A stretch of 64,000 nt of DNA from Pseudoscleropodium purum (GCA_963969395.1 OZ017803.1:6076001-6140000); one strand, 5' to 3'. Positions 1-12,852 are shown, counted from the stretch's first letter. Program-made: numbers and translations. The notes: generated from the letters alone by a model not told the origin.

Positions 1-65
1 CCCGCGTTTCTGTGTTTTGTTGATTGAAACGTGAGGTCATGGTGGGGATGTGGTATTGAATACAG

Positions 66-911
66 ATCAATGCCGAGAAGGTGGGAGTGACGGGGAAGAA
101 ACGGGAGCAGAAGATTTACAGGCGGCATTCAGGCAGGCCAGGAGGTATGACTGAGGAGACTTTCGATAACTTGCAGAAGAGAATCCCAGAGCGTATTGTG
201 GAACAAGCAGTACGTGGCATGCTACCCAAGGGTCGGGTAAGATGAACACTCTCTTCTACTGCCTTCTGAGAACTCCGCTTGAATTTAATTTAATTTTGAG
301 ACTTCGTCAATAGCGGATAAATGTGTTCCACGAATTGTCTTGCTTCAATCATGTGTTGAGGGGATCTGGATTTTCCCTTTAAACTTGAAGTAGCGAAATG
401 GTTTCCCTGTGTAACATAAAGTGCCTATTGACATGGAATAGAGTGCTCAAGTAAACGTGTGTGAGATGACAACTCCCAGTTGTATGTTGTATGTGCCCTT
501 CAGAGTCATTTTAAGACGAAGAGATTAGGATTCCTAGTTTGTCTTAGGATTCCTCTCAAAGAGTCTAAGCTTCCCTTCAAAGTCTCTCATTATGTTCTTG
601 ATTAAGTTCTGAGGAAGACATTGAATGTCAAAATTGTGCTTTTCTCCCCATTTGTGAGGGGTTGACGCTATGAATGATTAGTCTTAGAACTGTGGTGGGA
701 GGGCCTATTGGGGCCTTCTATAGTGGTACTTTTGATCTAAGTTGAAGGAGACTGGAATTCAGCACTGATCTTTGGGGTGCTTTGCGTGGAACAGCTCGGG
801 AGACGGCTTTTTACTCATCTGAAAGTGTACGAAGGAGCTGAGCACCCTCACGTAGCCCAGCAGCCAGCACCCTTGCCCATTACAGATAAGAGGATCAACA
901 TGGTTCAATAA
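66..911 (+). CDS. uL13c: Plastid large-subunit ribosomal protein uL13c, 3' part (last two exons)
   Basis: Two exons can be read: 66-236 (57 codons, after an acceptor ending ACAG, before donor GTAAGA) and 795-911 (38 codons plus TAA, after acceptor GGAACAG). Both are phase 0 and join in frame. The first contains [30 protein letters not shown]; the second [19 protein letters not shown] and ends [22 protein letters not shown] and LPKGRLGR are typical of the plastid form; mitochondrial uL13 differs there. The product is a nucleus-encoded protein of the 50S plastid ribosome, imported from the cytosol. The transit peptide and the N-terminal part of the protein lie upstream of the window, which opens inside an intron. 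Convergent with UGD; a Stowaway MITE follows 61 bp after the stop. Confidence 0.93.
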
Positions 912-974
912 CACAGTTAGAACGCTTGCCAGTGATTAGGTTGCAGTTGTAGTTGTAGACTTTATTCTTTTCTA

Positions 975-1218
975 CTCCCTCCGTCCTGAAATGATTGTCC
1001 ACAATTTTGTTGAGATATTTTTATGCCAACATCATTGATCATATTGTGAAAAATATAAGGAAGGTTCCACATTTTATATCATTAGAATCAATGAAGAACA
1101 TTGCATGTGTTCATTGCAACCCAAATAGAATTAGTCACAAGACTCCAAATGACCTATTTTAAACAACTTTCAAAAAACATGACATTTAAAGTGGACAATC
1201 ATTTTGGGACGGAGGGAG
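975..1218. mobile_element. Stowaway-type MITE (Tc1/mariner), near-perfect
   Basis: A 244 bp element is flanked by TA at 973-974 and 1219-1220. The terminal inverted repeats begin CTCCCTCCGTCC and match at about 26 of the first 28 positions (left CTCCCTCCGTCCTGAAATGA, right complement CTCCCTCCGTCCCAAAATGA, both continuing to GTCCAC). TA duplication plus a CTCCCTCCGT end is the Stowaway signature. The high identity of the ends suggests recent insertion. It lies just after the uL13c stop and may be part of that gene's 3' UTR. Confidence 0.92.
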
Positions 1219-1220
1219 TA

Positions 1221-3910
1221 GCAGAAGTTGGAATAGTTGTGCAAGAGAGTATTCGCTCCTCTTGTTTGCATGTACACTGGAAGGAAAACACGGCACTTGC
1301 GTAACACATGGAACACATGAAGCTAGTCTGGATTCAATACCTTTCAGTGATTTTTAGCTGCAAATCTTGCATCACCCCGCCTGCTGGCTCTCTGCCATGG
1401 ACTTCTTGCCTTCTCAGGAAGTAGTCTGAGGTCTTTCCTTCAATTTTATCAGTGACTCCCTCAAAATTCTATTACAGTGAAGCATCTGACCTGCACAAAT
1501 GAAGAGCATTTCAAGGCAACATCTATGATAGTTCGTGGCGGACCGGTGTGACGTTGGAATTCATGTGCCACTATCATGCTGTTTATGAAAAACTCAAATG
1601 TTGAATTGCTAGTTCATAATTATCATAATTGACAACATAAATAGTTGCGTTCCTAGTTTCTATAGGAACCGTGCAAGTTTTTCATCGAGCTATCTGCAGA
1701 GTCCTCCAAGGCGTCACAGATTCGTCTTTAACAAGCAGCTTTGCTAGAAGAGGCTCTGTCCCTTTTGTAGAATGGGGAGCATAGCAAAGTCTCTCTTTTC
1801 ATTTTTTCAATCTTTAAAAGTGTCTTGATTTGATTTTCAAGTAAGGCACTAAGTTGCTCAAGCTTCCTTCTGTCGATGCAGAGACTCCTCCCCTTTGGTC
1901 CATCCAGAATCAACGAAACTTCAACCTGGTACAGATTCTACAGAACAAGGCCAATGTTTAGGTACAGTTACAGACAAAACGAGATCTGTGCAGTCAGAAA
2001 TGGGAAACTCAGAAATGGCCCCGTGCCCCCGTGTTGTTGGGGCACAGAAAAACTCTGCGGTTCCGCAGGGTAACTTAATGATGTGGCTACAGGAAATTTA
2101 CACTGCAGTGCATGATTGCTTCAATTCTGGGTAGCGGACAACTGGACACCCAAGTGCCTGGTGGGGATGAAAACACTCAGAAATTTTAGGACGTGTCAGA
2201 GCACACAATTCCAGGTTTGTGACCAAATCGGGCAGAACATGATTCTGCTTTCCTCAAAATACCAACCCCACTGTAGAGTTCTGTAGATTTCTCCTTTACG
2301 TTCGTTCCGATGCTCTGACCACGCATCATGTGAACTCAGCCTCACAATTTTAGCATAATTGACGTCAGGCATTTGATTTCAGGCGTGTTCTCAAAGCACT
2401 CCTAATACCAAGTAAGAACATCAGTTATAGGCCTTTTGGCTCTGGACTGGAGGAAAGAGGGAAAGAATCATGTTGACTGCAGTGAGACGTTAAAATAAGT
2501 TTCTATGTTAAATGTTGTTGCAACTCAAAAACTCAGACCTAATTCCCACACATGAAAGAAGCTACGCTCTGAGATAGTTTCAAAAACCTCTCGTAATTGA
2601 AATGGAAAGAGCCTCTAATAGCATAGTTTCTTGTTCCTACAGATTATTCAATGGCCATCCTAGCATTGAACAGAAGCTAGTTATTATCTACCAAAACAGA
2701 GGACACTCGGGGGCTACACCACCCATGCAATGCTCGCCAGTCTACACTCTATGAATCCACAAAAGACTCAGCTGGAGATCCCCATTACCGGCACTGTTTC
2801 CAAAAGCAGTGCAAGAAATAGAGTGCAAAGGTCAGCAGCACTTGATGCTTCAAGTAGCAGCGGATCAGGAGGAACAAGACTATGCAGCAGTTGCAATAAT
2901 TGCCATTTCTCGTCAGGTCAATCTGCAAGTTCATAATTCCAAAAATTATAGGACAGACGTTATTCAAGGTTCCAATCACTCAAGACACAGCACTGTCAGT
3001 AACGTCATGTCAATCTTCTCATGGAATGCATTGACAGTGCAGTAAAATCCAAGTCCGTGCTTAGAGCAACCCTGTAATTCTCAATGAGTACTGTCACCAA
3101 AGATTATAAGCAACCAACCAAAAGTACCGATTTGAACATTCATGATTCAATGCGATAGCTTGGCATGATGTCCAATAACGATTTGGAGCCGACGGACTCT
3201 CAAAAGTCACCTAGCCTATAATGAAAACTCACAAGACGATATAAACTCACAGTAACTTTCACAAACAACTTGATAATATCAGAAAGGAAAATGGACAGAC
3301 CAGTAGTGACAGCCGCGTACTAACACGCGCAGTATTCCCTACAATTCGGCATACAAAACCACGCATACCGATGTATGACAGCACAACTTTAGTTTCACTG
3401 ACTGCCCCAAAACAAGCAAACTTCTGCACTGCTAACAAGAACTTCAAAACCCTAAATCCATAACGCTTCAGAGCACGACAGAACTAAAATATTGATAGAT
3501 ATGGCATTGAGAAATAAAAAGAGTGTGACATTATTCAAAGAATGATTGGCTAAACTGGTAACACCCTACGATGACACATCCATAATGTGCTCACACCTCT
3601 GCTACGAATCTCCTTCCAGTAACCCTACCAGAGCAGGAACCAGAGCCTCCTCAACTAACGAGGCTCTCATTCAACTGCGTGAACCAGGCTCTGTAACCAA
3701 AACTCTAGCACCATGGCATGCCATCTCTGGACATCAAAATTCTTACAATGCAGCATCAACCAAGGCAGCTGGCTATGTCTGGGTCTCTCACAAGGCGGGT
3801 TATCATCTGACCCCGGTGCACAACAGGCCAGGATGAGAGAATGAATGGAATGAGATAGGATTAAGGTTTAGGGGTTAGCCCCTGGTGTCGCTACATTACC
3901 CGGCGTCAGT
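1221..3910. other. Spacer between uL13c and UGD, no recognised gene
   Basis: Moderate GC, non-repetitive sequence holding the 3' flanks of two convergent genes. Short open frames, for example 1895-2134 and 2809-3045 (+) and 3546-3836 (+), show no family motif that I recognise and no convincing splice-linked extension. Parts near each end are probably 3' UTR. Confidence 0.5.
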
Positions 3911-5353
3911 CTAGATGGAGACTTGGAGGTCCTTCACCCAGGGGTCCAAGGGCTTGCCGATGGAGTACACCACGAACCCGATCTTCCGCATAGCCTCAAC
4001 GTTAAGAACGTTGCGTCCATCAAACAGAAACGCCGGCTTCTGCATGTTATCGTAGATCTTCTGGTAGTCAAGCTTCTTAAACTCCTCCCACTCGGTGATC
4101 ACGCAGATACCATGTGCGTCCTTGCACGCCTCATACGCGTCCCACACGACGCTCACTTGCTTGAACGCCGTCGGCGACTGCGGCTGCAAGTGCTGGGGGT
4201 GGTCCCAATCGAACTTGTTCATGGCCAAGTCGCGCTTAATCTGATCCTCGGTAACCTGCGGGTCGTAAATGTTGAGAAGCGCCTTGTCACCCAGAAGCCC
4301 ATGGCAGACATCGATAGCCGGCGTCTCCCTTGTGTCGCCCGTATCTTTCTTGAACGCGAATCCCAGAATGGCGATCTTCTTGCCCGAGACGGTGTTGAAC
4401 ATGGACGAGACCACGCGCTTCACGAAACGCGTCTTCTGGTAGTCGTTGATGGAAACCACTTGCTTCCAGTAGTGAGCGACTTCGGGTAAGCCGTTGCATT
4501 CGCAGATGTACACCAAGTTGAGAATATCCTTTTGGAAGCACGACCCGCCGAAGCCCACACTCGCGTTCAGGAACTTCGGCCCGATCCGCGAGTCTTTCCC
4601 GACAGCGTACGCGACTTCGTTCACATCCGCGCCAGTGGACTCGCAGAGCGCGGACATGGCGTTAATTGACGAGATTCGCTGCGCGAGGAACGCGTTCGCG
4701 GCGAGCTTGGAAAGCTCCGCGGACCACAAGTTGGTAGTAATGATGCGATCCTCGGGTACCCAGTGTGCGTACACAGCCTTCAACGCCGCGACGGCTTTTT
4801 GTCCTCCTGGCGTCTCCCTTCCTCCGATCAAAACCCTGTCGGGCTTGTCGAGATCCTCCATAGCCGTGCCCTCGGCGAGAAACTCTGGGTTGGACAAGAT
4901 CTGGAAGTTGATCCCCTTGTTGTTGTGCGTCAAGATCTTCTCGATCGCTTCCGCAGTCTTCACGGGCACCGTCGACTTCTCTACCACGATCTTATCGCTT
5001 TTGGACACATCCGCGATCATCCGCGCCGCACTCTCCCAGTAGGTCAGATCCGCGGCCTTCCCAGCACCCAACCCACGAGTCTTCGTGGGCGTGTTCACAG
5101 ACACGAACACAATGTCGGCCTCCGCGACGTGCTTCTCCACTTCGGTCGAAAAGAAAAGGTTTTTTCCCCTGGAGCTTTTCACGACCTCATCCAAACCAGG
5201 CTCGTAAATGGGTAGTTCGTCGCTGTTCCACGCAGCGATCCGAGGCTTGCTGATGTCCACCACCACGACCTCAATGTCGGGGCACTTGAGGGCGATCATG
5301 GCCATGGTTGGCCCGCCCACGTAGCCAGCGCCAATGCAGCAAATCTTCACCAT
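3911..5353 (-). CDS. UGD: UDP-glucose 6-dehydrogenase
   Basis: Cytosolic enzyme that oxidises UDP-glucose twice with NAD+ to UDP-glucuronate, the precursor of UDP-xylose, arabinose, apiose and galacturonate for wall matrix polysaccharides. The 480-residue product has the usual plant length. Visible features: N-terminal Rossmann motif GAGYVG (residues 8-13), STVPVKT near 127, EFLAEGTA with Glu161, Lys216 and Asn220 in the central helix, catalytic Cys272 in [10 protein letters not shown] followed by Asp276, and the C-terminal UDP-binding domain with [16 protein letters not shown] near 331. All expected catalytic residues are present. The ATG at 5353 is chosen because [14 protein letters not shown] is the family N-terminus; the frame stays open upstream to 5401 but adds an unconserved leader. 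The coding sequence has no intron, as in other plant UGD genes. The gene is convergent with uL13c. Confidence 0.97.
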   Translation of the reverse strand: MVKICCIGAGYVGGPTMAMIALKCPDIEVVVVDISKPRIAAWNSDELPIYEPGLDEVVKSSRGKNLFFSTEVEKHVAEADIVFVSVNTPTKTRGLGAGKAADLTYWESAARMIADVSKSDKIVVEKSTVPVKTAEAIEKILTHNNKGINFQILSNPEFLAEGTAMEDLDKPDRVLIGGRETPGGQKAVAALKAVYAHWVPEDRIITTNLWSAELSKLAANAFLAQRISSINAMSALCESTGADVNEVAYAVGKDSRIGPKFLNASVGFGGSCFQKDILNLVYICECNGLPEVAHYWKQVVSINDYQKTRFVKRVVSSMFNTVSGKKIAILGFAFKKDTGDTRETPAIDVCHGLLGDKALLNIYDPQVTEDQIKRDLAMNKFDWDHPQHLQPQSPTAFKQVSVVWDAYEACKDAHGICVITEWEEFKKLDYQKIYDNMQKPAFLFDGRNVLNVEAMRKIGFVVYSIGKPLDPWVKDLQVSI

Positions 5354-5504
5354 CGTGACGGCACCGCAGATCCGAACCAAATCTGGGCAACAAAACCTCA
5401 CAAGAAAACCCTCTCACACTTCACAAAAGAATCCCGAAACTCCTGAGGTGGGTGGGAGAGGGGAGAACTGTGATGAATGGCAAGAACAGCTGCGAGACGA
5501 AAAG

Positions 5505-5518
5505 AATATAAGGATTGG
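5505..5518 (-). promoter_or_regulatory. Possible CCAAT/TATA-like element upstream of UGD
   Basis: On the minus strand CCAAT (5518-5514) is followed by TTATATT (5511-5505), about 150 bp before the UGD start codon, inside a GC-rich leader running to about 5700. The position would suit a core promoter, but the two motifs are closer together than usual and no transcript evidence is available. Confidence 0.25.
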
Positions 5519-5829
5519 CGATGCTTGCGAGAGCGTGAGGAAGAGCCTGACGACTGACGAGTGAGAGTGGGGAGGTGGGCCCGCGTTTCCGCGTCGAAAC
5601 TACTGGCACGCACGCTGCAGCCTGTTGTGCAAGGGCTCCGCCAGGTGAGGAGGCGGAAGGGGAAACCCTCAACGCTCAGCATCTGCTGGCTTGGCTGGCG
5701 GCCTAGCTTTAAAGTAGTCTGTTTTTTTAAGTGGACTTTAAAGTTTAAAGTAAGGTAAGAGACTCTATTTGTGCCATATGATCATCTTATTTCCTTTTCC
5801 CCAAATGTAGGATGGACCCTTACAAATTT

Positions 5830-5993
5830 CTCAAATCTCAACCACATGGCAAACAAGAAAAACAATGAATGAATCAAAGCAAGGATAAACTTAAAATTTA
5901 AGTGTCACCAATACTCAAATCTTAACCACCTATCAAACAAAGAAAACAATGAACCAATCAAAGCAAGGACAAACCTAAAACTTAGATATTCCT
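5830..5993. repeat. Direct tandem duplication, ~84 bp unit, two copies
   Basis: CTCAAATCTCAACCAC at 5830 is repeated as CTCAAATCTTAACCACC at 5914. Both units continue with AACAATGAA and CAATCAAAGCAAGGA-type blocks. The copies differ at scattered positions, so the duplication is not recent. Confidence 0.75.
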
Positions 5994-8934
5994 AATTATC
6001 CCAGTAAGGTATTTTATGAAGATTTTAGGAGGAGAGAGTTGAAGGTTTAGCAATGTTTACAAATAGTTTATCAAAGTCACACTATTTCAAATTAGTGCAA
6101 GTTGAAATATTACTGCTTGGTATTAATTTTTACAAAAATTTAATTTTGCGGTGATACTTATATTTTAAGTGATGCTAATTTGGCCTCTTGACAAGTAGGA
6201 GAAATCAATGTAATTGTGTTACTTTAAATATATTCTAAGTGAACCTCTATGAATACAAAATCAACCCAATTTAGCTTAGAAAAGATATAAGAGATTTCAC
6301 AAATTTGCACAAAAGTTTGTAAATACTGCAAGAGGTAGATTGGAATTGATGGTTGGCAAAATTTTACAAGAAGGTTGTGGAAGGGAAGAAAGCAAATTTG
6401 AAATTTTTGAAATTTTTTTTTGACATTGCCCTTCAAATTCTTGGTTGCTTTTAGCTTGAGGACAAGGCAAACCTACTTTTAAATGGAGTTTCTAATGTAA
6501 AGTGACATAGAAATACAAAGATAGGAGTGGAAGTGTCTTGGAACTTGGTAAAGGCAATTCAATTTTAGAGAACTTGGAAATTTTAATACCAACTCAAGAT
6601 GGTGGTTTGCCTTCCTCACTTTCGCAACCTTCCTACAAATATACTCTACTAATACATAGTAGTATAAATAGGGGCTTTTGAATTGTAGCACAAATGGGGC
6701 CACCTTTATCTTCTTGAATTGGTTGTAGTTGAATTGAATCTGTCTCAACATTATTCATTCAAATTCAAATCCTTTAAGGAAATAGTTTACATGCTTTTAT
6801 TTGTGTTTTAGTACAAATGTATAACCTTCATCAATTTCATTACATTGTTCATGATATAAGTATAATTTTTAAAGATTCCTTGGTACTTTGCATAAACAAG
6901 ATGTTTTCAGATGAGACATCATCTTGTTCAAGTTATTTGTTCATTATTCAAAATATAAAATTTGAGGTATATACTATAGGTGTAGAAATTCTTTTTTCTT
7001 TGTTAATAAGGGTTTAAAATGTTTTATAAATTGATTTGGTCAATCATATGGATTTAAGAAGGAAATTTTTTCACAAATAGAAAAAATTCATTATTCTATG
7101 AGACTATCACATTTTTTTATACCAAATTTGAAAAATAAATAAATTGCATTTAAGACAAAGAACTTTGACTTTTAAAACATGTCACTAAAATGCAAAGAAA
7201 TAATTTTAATTGTTTAGGTAAAATACTTTTGCATCATTAGCTTTGCAAATGATAACCCTTCAAATGCATTTAGTATAACATCAATATAGAAAAAATCTAT
7301 ATATTTTTTATGTCATAGCCAACCTTTTGGAGTCAAAATTAAGATACTATGATAATAGTCTACAAGAGGTTAAAAAGGAGCTTCCCATAAATGAAAATTT
7401 CCAAAAATATTACAAATTATCCTATTGAAAATTTATTTTTGAATATGTTGTTGTACTAAGAATGGCATGATTCCAATATTGTAGTAGATGAGGGATCCTT
7501 CTATTACCAATGCAGTACAATAGAAGAATTTGGTTCTACAAGCCCATATGGGCTCCAAGATAGAGTGCCTATTTAAAAGGGGGGACCAAACTTTGCTACT
7601 ATAAGCTAGTAAGGCAATACCAATTTAAACCACTAAATACATTAAATGAATTTTTGTTTTTTGCTTAATAGCAAATCAAATGAGTATGTAAAAAAAACAT
7701 TTTTATGTTTAGAACTTGAATAGATTATTCAAAGTGACAATTTTAGGAGGATGTTATTCATGCATCACATCTCATTACTTCAAGATTCCATAATTCATAG
7801 TTTTGTGTTGAAATCTATGACCAATTGCAAAGCCTACAACATTTGCTTCTAAAATTTTATAACATAATCACTTCAAGCCAAAAAAATCATATTTTAATTT
7901 CAACACTTTTTACTACAATTTTCTAGTCTAACTGAATAAAAACTTCATAATGTGTGAATATAGACATTGAAAATGCTAATATTGATGATTTAAGGTGCCA
8001 CTACCTTATCCCAACAAAGCCTTTCTACTTGAGCAATAGACTCAATATGAAGTGGTTGTTGACACTACCTCAAAATCATGATATAATTTCATGCAATTAT
8101 AGTGATTTCACTTAACTTCATTATAACTAAGAATATGATTGTCAATTTCATACAAAGGTTCATATTTCAATCATCATAAACATGCATCAATATTTTGTAT
8201 TCTACATATTCTTGCACTACCATTCTTGACTATTAGGGTTGGTATCTACTATCCAATAATTAATTAATGTGCTAAAAACTAAAATTACTTTGTCAATATT
8301 CCACAATAATCTTTTATTTTCATACAAAAAAAATTGGAAGTATATTTCCAAAAATTTGGCATTCATTTTTAGAATTGTTTTTTGTTGCCCTTGATAGTTT
8401 GGTATCATGTTTCATTTCTCTTTCTTGATTCCTAGTAATATTTTAAGAGCACTAAAGTTTCCATTACAAAGTTCATTTATAATATATCATAGTTGCTAGA
8501 ATTTGGGAAGCAATTAAGGTGGGTACATTGATTCCAAATCACCCTTGCCTAAAAGTGCCATCATCACTCCATCTACATCTTCCAAATCAATATGTGCGAA
8601 TGTTGAAGGATCGGTTTTAAAACATTTACCAAAAAAACTTTGACCCTTCATAACTTTTGCATAAAATATCCAAATGCTAGGGTTTAAGTTATGTTGGAAT
8701 CTCCTTTCACTTGCCAACAAGAAATATGAAAATTTGACCAATCTAATAATAAAAACTAGGTATATTAATATAATGTGGTGGTTTGGGAGGTACCCACTCT
8801 AGCAAAAGGATTTTAGTGTCTCCCAATTTAATGGCCTTGGTGTGAACAACAAAACGATTCATGAAAGTTGGTAACTCATTGAGAAAAAGATCAGTATTCA
8901 TTTTGTTTTCATTCGTGTGAACCATGAACCAATG
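5994..8934. other. AT-rich spacer, no gene
   Basis: Strongly AT-rich sequence with frequent stops in all frames and no recognised protein, RNA gene or terminal-repeat element over most of its length. Its end (about 8520-8790, read on the minus strand) is related to 31420-31660 on the plus strand: both hold a block reading TTATTAGA-TGGTCA followed by a GCAAGTGAAAGAG-type stretch and TTTGGATA-TATGCAAAAGTTAT. Confidence 0.5.
8520..8790 (-). repeat. Dispersed repeat fragment, inverted partner of 31420-31660
   Basis: The minus-strand sequence here and the plus-strand sequence at 31420-31660 can be aligned over about 240 bp. They share the order ATTAGA-TGGTCA, GCAAGTGAAA-GAG, ATTTGGATA and TATGCAAAAGTTAT. 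Coding potential is not supported: the translated similarity is no better than the nucleotide similarity. The element type is unknown. Confidence 0.6.
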
Positions 8935-9177
8935 CGTAAGGTGAACCAACCTCGTTGCTCATTTCTAATTTTACCCGTTCAAGGAAAACACAAAACCTAT
9001 TTATTTGCCATGTATGATAAAACTTGAAAATTTTAAATTCATATTTGCAATCAGAGGCCCCAAATGAGCTAGGTGTGGTGCAGAAAATAGATTAATCAAG
9101 CTCAAAATAAGGGATATTTTTTTTTAACATGCACCCTTGGGAATAAAAGTCGGGGGAGGGGTCAGTTCACCCTAGGC
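8935..9177. mobile_element. Mutator-like MITE, copy 1
   Basis: Left end GCGTAAGGTGAACCAACC and right-end complement GCCTAGGGTGAACTGACC form an imperfect inverted repeat of about 20 bp. Flanking 9-mers GAACCAATG and GAACCGACA match at 6 of 9 positions. The interior matches the better-preserved copy at 41200-41428 (shared TTTGCCATG-ATGATAAAA, TTCATATTTGCAA and CCCCAAAT-AGCTAGG). Mutator superfamily is inferred from that copy's 9 bp target duplication. Confidence 0.6.
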
Positions 9178-10398
9178 GAACCGACAGGGCAGAGCGTTCC
9201 CAGTGGCGGAGCCCCGGTTGCTTTCGGTAAGTTACTATTGGGCGTTCCCTTGAGGGAACTTTCAAGTCGTTCTCAGTATACGTTCTCAGCAGGGGACAAC
9301 AAAAGCAAGAGCTAGAGCACACCGCCAATATGGGGTTTGCTTGGATTGGTTCATCGCAGAGTAATAATTGAAGTCTGTCACACTATTCAACGAAGTGTAG
9401 TTCTCAAGGTAACTACACCTAATTTCAACCCCTTTCTGAAACCGACCCCTCAATATTCTTGCTTTAAATTTACTCCCACTACTCGTGAGAATTTAGGGTC
9501 ATTCTATTTAGTAATACATATTTTCAATACTTTGAAAAAATTCATAGTTTTTTCATGCGGTGTTCAAATATATGCATTATAAAAAAATCTAGAATTTGCT
9601 TTTGACTACCATCAAGACTTAGTGAAAAGTTTTTCAACAGAGTTAATTGTAAAGTGTGTGCAACGAGGGACTAAGAGTGAGAGTTTGAGAAAAACATGAA
9701 AAAAATATGGGATGAAATTCTTTAAAGTACTAAAATTGGAGTCTAATATATTAGAGGTAATTGCAAAGGTCTCCCTAATTTGTAACATGGGTGTTAGAGG
9801 ATGGTTTAACTAAGAACAATACAAAGAAATGCAATAACAAACTCCAACATTAGAAAAACTCTGAGTCTTGCAAAAGCCCATGAGTTTTTTATTTTCGGCC
9901 CCCCGTGATGTAATTCCAGAAAAAATTTTAAAAATGAGTTTTCTAGATAATTTTTTTGGAAAAAATTAATATTTACAAAAACGTATATTAAAAAAATAGT
10001 CATTCTGATGTGATAGTGATGTGTCACTAGTTGTGCCTCATCAAATTTTTAATTTTTTTTAAAATTTTTTTTATAATTGCACTGCAGCAATATAGAATTA
10101 ACAACCTTCTATAGGTCTCAAGATTTTCCTAATGAAATCCTAAGTTTTAGTGCTTTAAGGAATTTTGTCTTATGTTTTTTTCAAACTCTAAATCTTGGTC
10201 CTTCATTGCACATACTTTATGATTAACTTTAATAGTAGGAATTTTATTGAATTGCTTATTTAGTTGATTTTAAGTATAGTTACAATATATAGTACATTTA
10301 TTGAGGGAAATTTGGGATAGTGGTTAATTTACTACATTCCTTAACCCCTAAAGCACCAACAATGCAAAAAACAATGTTGTAGAAGCCACCTAGTGGCC
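9178..10398. other. Spacer with a short GC-rich island
   Basis: Positions 9178-9330 are clearly richer in GC than the surroundings and contain the small perfect hairpin GTTCCC-TTGA-GGGAAC near 9243-9258. The rest is AT-rich with no recognised gene. A TTAA followed by CCCCTAAAG at 10341 may be the end of another TTAA element. Confidence 0.4.
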
Positions 10399-10402
10399 TT
10401 AA

Positions 10403-10627
10403 GGTCCTTAAACATCAACAAGGACATTTGGCATTTAATAGATGATAAGGAATTCTTCTAGTAGGACAAAAGTTCAACTATTCATCCTCAAAATCTTGTT
10501 GTAAAAAGGAGAGATCTTTTATAGTAGTTTGACTTCTAATGAATACTTTTGCAATATTTTAAGCCAAAAATTTACACGATAAAAAAAAAAGAATGATTTT
10601 CAAGATCACTTCTTTGTCTTTTAAGGA
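10403..10627 (-). mobile_element. TTAA-flanked 222-bp MITE family, copy 1
   Basis: 225 bp between TTAA at 10399-10402 and TTAA at 10628-10631. Read on the minus strand it aligns with the copies at 16806 and 42306 along its length; shared blocks include AGGACAAAAGTTCAACTATT, AAGGAATTCTT and TTTTGCAA-TTTTAAGCCAAAAA (given here in plus-strand sense). Ends are diverged: GGTCCTTAAACATC at the left, TTTTAAGGA at the right. See the finding on a piggyBac-like family. Confidence 0.78.
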
Positions 10628-10631
10628 TTAA

Positions 10632-12852
10632 AGGTTGGCCTATGATCATGGATTTTGACTTTATATAAATGAAAAAAATTTAATTTGTTTTTTAGAGATG
10701 AAATCCTATGTCTTTTAGAAGTCTTAAAAGTTTTGAATTACTTTGTGAAAATTTGAAATGATTGTGAATTTTTCAAAGAGTTTTTCAACAAGTAGATAAT
10801 TAAACATTTTAGTGTAGAACATTATTGTATCAAATATAGTTACCATGTCATTAGAAAATTAGAAAATTAGAAAATTAACAAACCATGTTGAAAGAGCCAA
10901 AGTTCAAATTGCTATAACAATTTTTTTTTAATAATTTTTCAAATTTCCTAGTTAGAATACTAGGAACTAAATTTGATAAAACTTATTTCATTAATTGACT
11001 TCAAAGCAAAAATTGGCTAAAATAAAGTACAAAGGTGATCTATGGATGAAGCATCTTTTTCTTTAGAAAAGTCAATAATATCATAATAAGGGAATATGCA
11101 ATACTATCTATTGAAAGTGCATTCAAGCAAGTCCCCCCTAAAAACTAAATGAAATTTTTTTTCATCCTATAGCCCTATATGAAGTTGTCCAAAGACCAAA
11201 AAAAAACATTTGCAATGTTCTTTAAGGGTTAACCCTGCAATGAAAAGACATAGCCAAAAATGATTTGATTTTTGAATTAATAGATGTATTCTCCATGTCT
11301 ACATCAACTTGAATATCATTACAAGGTCAAGATATTCATCACCTCAATTCGTATCAAGATTTTGTAATGTAATGACTAAATTTTGCCAAAATCCTTCAAA
11401 AGATGCCATTTCTAGTTTCCTAGATTGAAATTTGAAATCGAGAGAAAAAAATCACATCTTCAATTGTATGGTATAATTTGGAATTACATAATTCTATCAA
11501 TGTAGGATGAAAATCTCAACATGTGATACTACATGGAATAGAAGATCATAGTATTCTAAAATTGGTAGAAAAGATTTTTTTAGGTGTGTGCCTTGTAGGA
11601 TAAGTCAACTTTGGCCACTCCAAAATTGAAATTTTGTTCTACAATATGTTGAAAATTCATAAAAAATTATAGTTCATGAAATTAGGCATCTAAACACTAA
11701 GTTTGAAAAGAGTTTTATAATTGTAGCTTATGCCCCAAATTGCAAACATCATGATGTATAAGAGATTGCCTATGCACCAAAGAAAAAAATAACAAAACAA
11801 AAATCTCTAAAAGTTTTGCCCCATTGAATTTGTGAAAGTCAATGGATTGCTAAAGTGGGTGAATAGCTATAAAGAGAGAGCCTTTCTTTTTTGGAGATGG
11901 ACCTAGGTTGGCAACCTTGCCATCTACCCTTTTGCAAAAGACTTCAAGTCCAATTTCTCTCTACTTTTAGGTGGAGTCAAAGATGCAAAGGAACTACTTA
12001 GATTGCTCAAATCCTTGGGAGAGGCATAATTTTATCACCTAGTCAAAGATTGGATTTTTGGATTTTTGTGTTGCTTTGTACAAATTCACATTATAAAAAA
12101 AAGTACTAGTAGAAAGGCCATGATGGAGAACCATACTAGGTATTGTCCACAACAACAAGATGGAACCATATATAGTACCTAAGGATTTGGTTGCTTAGTA
12201 TTCTTTAGAGACCGTAGTGGGCACCAACAATTGTCAAGTCTTTGGTGCTTTGAAATTTCCACAATTGCAAATAAGAAATGGTATTGGAATTATATTAGGA
12301 GTTTGCAAGAATCTAAGATCTAAAAAATTGAAGCAAGATTCTTGTAGTTAAAAGAACTTATCGGAGCCATGTTTTGTAGTTTGTAAAAAGAGGTTTCATC
12401 TTATCTTGATAATATTCTAGAGTTTGCTTTGAGGTCTATGGTTGTCTGGCTCTAAAAAATTTCAAAGTTCTTTCTCCAAAATTAATCTTAAAACATTAAC
12501 TTGATGTTTCATTGATTGCCCCATTGGCATAGAAATGGTTTTTTCAACACATGCAACCAATACTTAGAAAGACTGAAAGATGTATGCAATTTGTTTCTTG
12601 CAACATGGCATTGCAAACCTCTTGTAGGTGTTTGGGTATTTCACTAGTAGTTACTTAAAAAACAATGTGAGACTTGCTATAAGATGCATTTTAAATGTTG
12701 GAGCTAAAAAATTAAAAAATATTCTCAAGTTATTATAGCATCACTTTTTTGAAGCATATTATATTACAACTACTATACAATACATAGTAATAATCTATAG
12801 TACATAATTTGTAAATGTATCCAAGGGATAGTCTAAAAGGGAGGAAAATTAA
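10632..12852. other. AT-rich spacer, no gene
   Basis: No open frame of note and no recognised RNA gene. TTTAAGGGTTAACCCTG at 11221-11237 carries back-to-back GGG-TTAA and TTAA-CCC ends, suggesting two abutting TTAA elements whose other ends I could not place with certainty; 10341 is one candidate for the left partner. Confidence 0.4.

Noticed and set aside
3923..5042. Long open frames antisense to UGD (3923-4489 and 4494-5042)
   Set aside because: Fully inside the UGD coding region on the other strand; shadows of a GC-rich gene with no motif of their own.
9331..9582. Open frame of about 80 codons after the GC-rich island
   Set aside because: No domain, AT-biased codon use and no homologous motif; consistent with chance.
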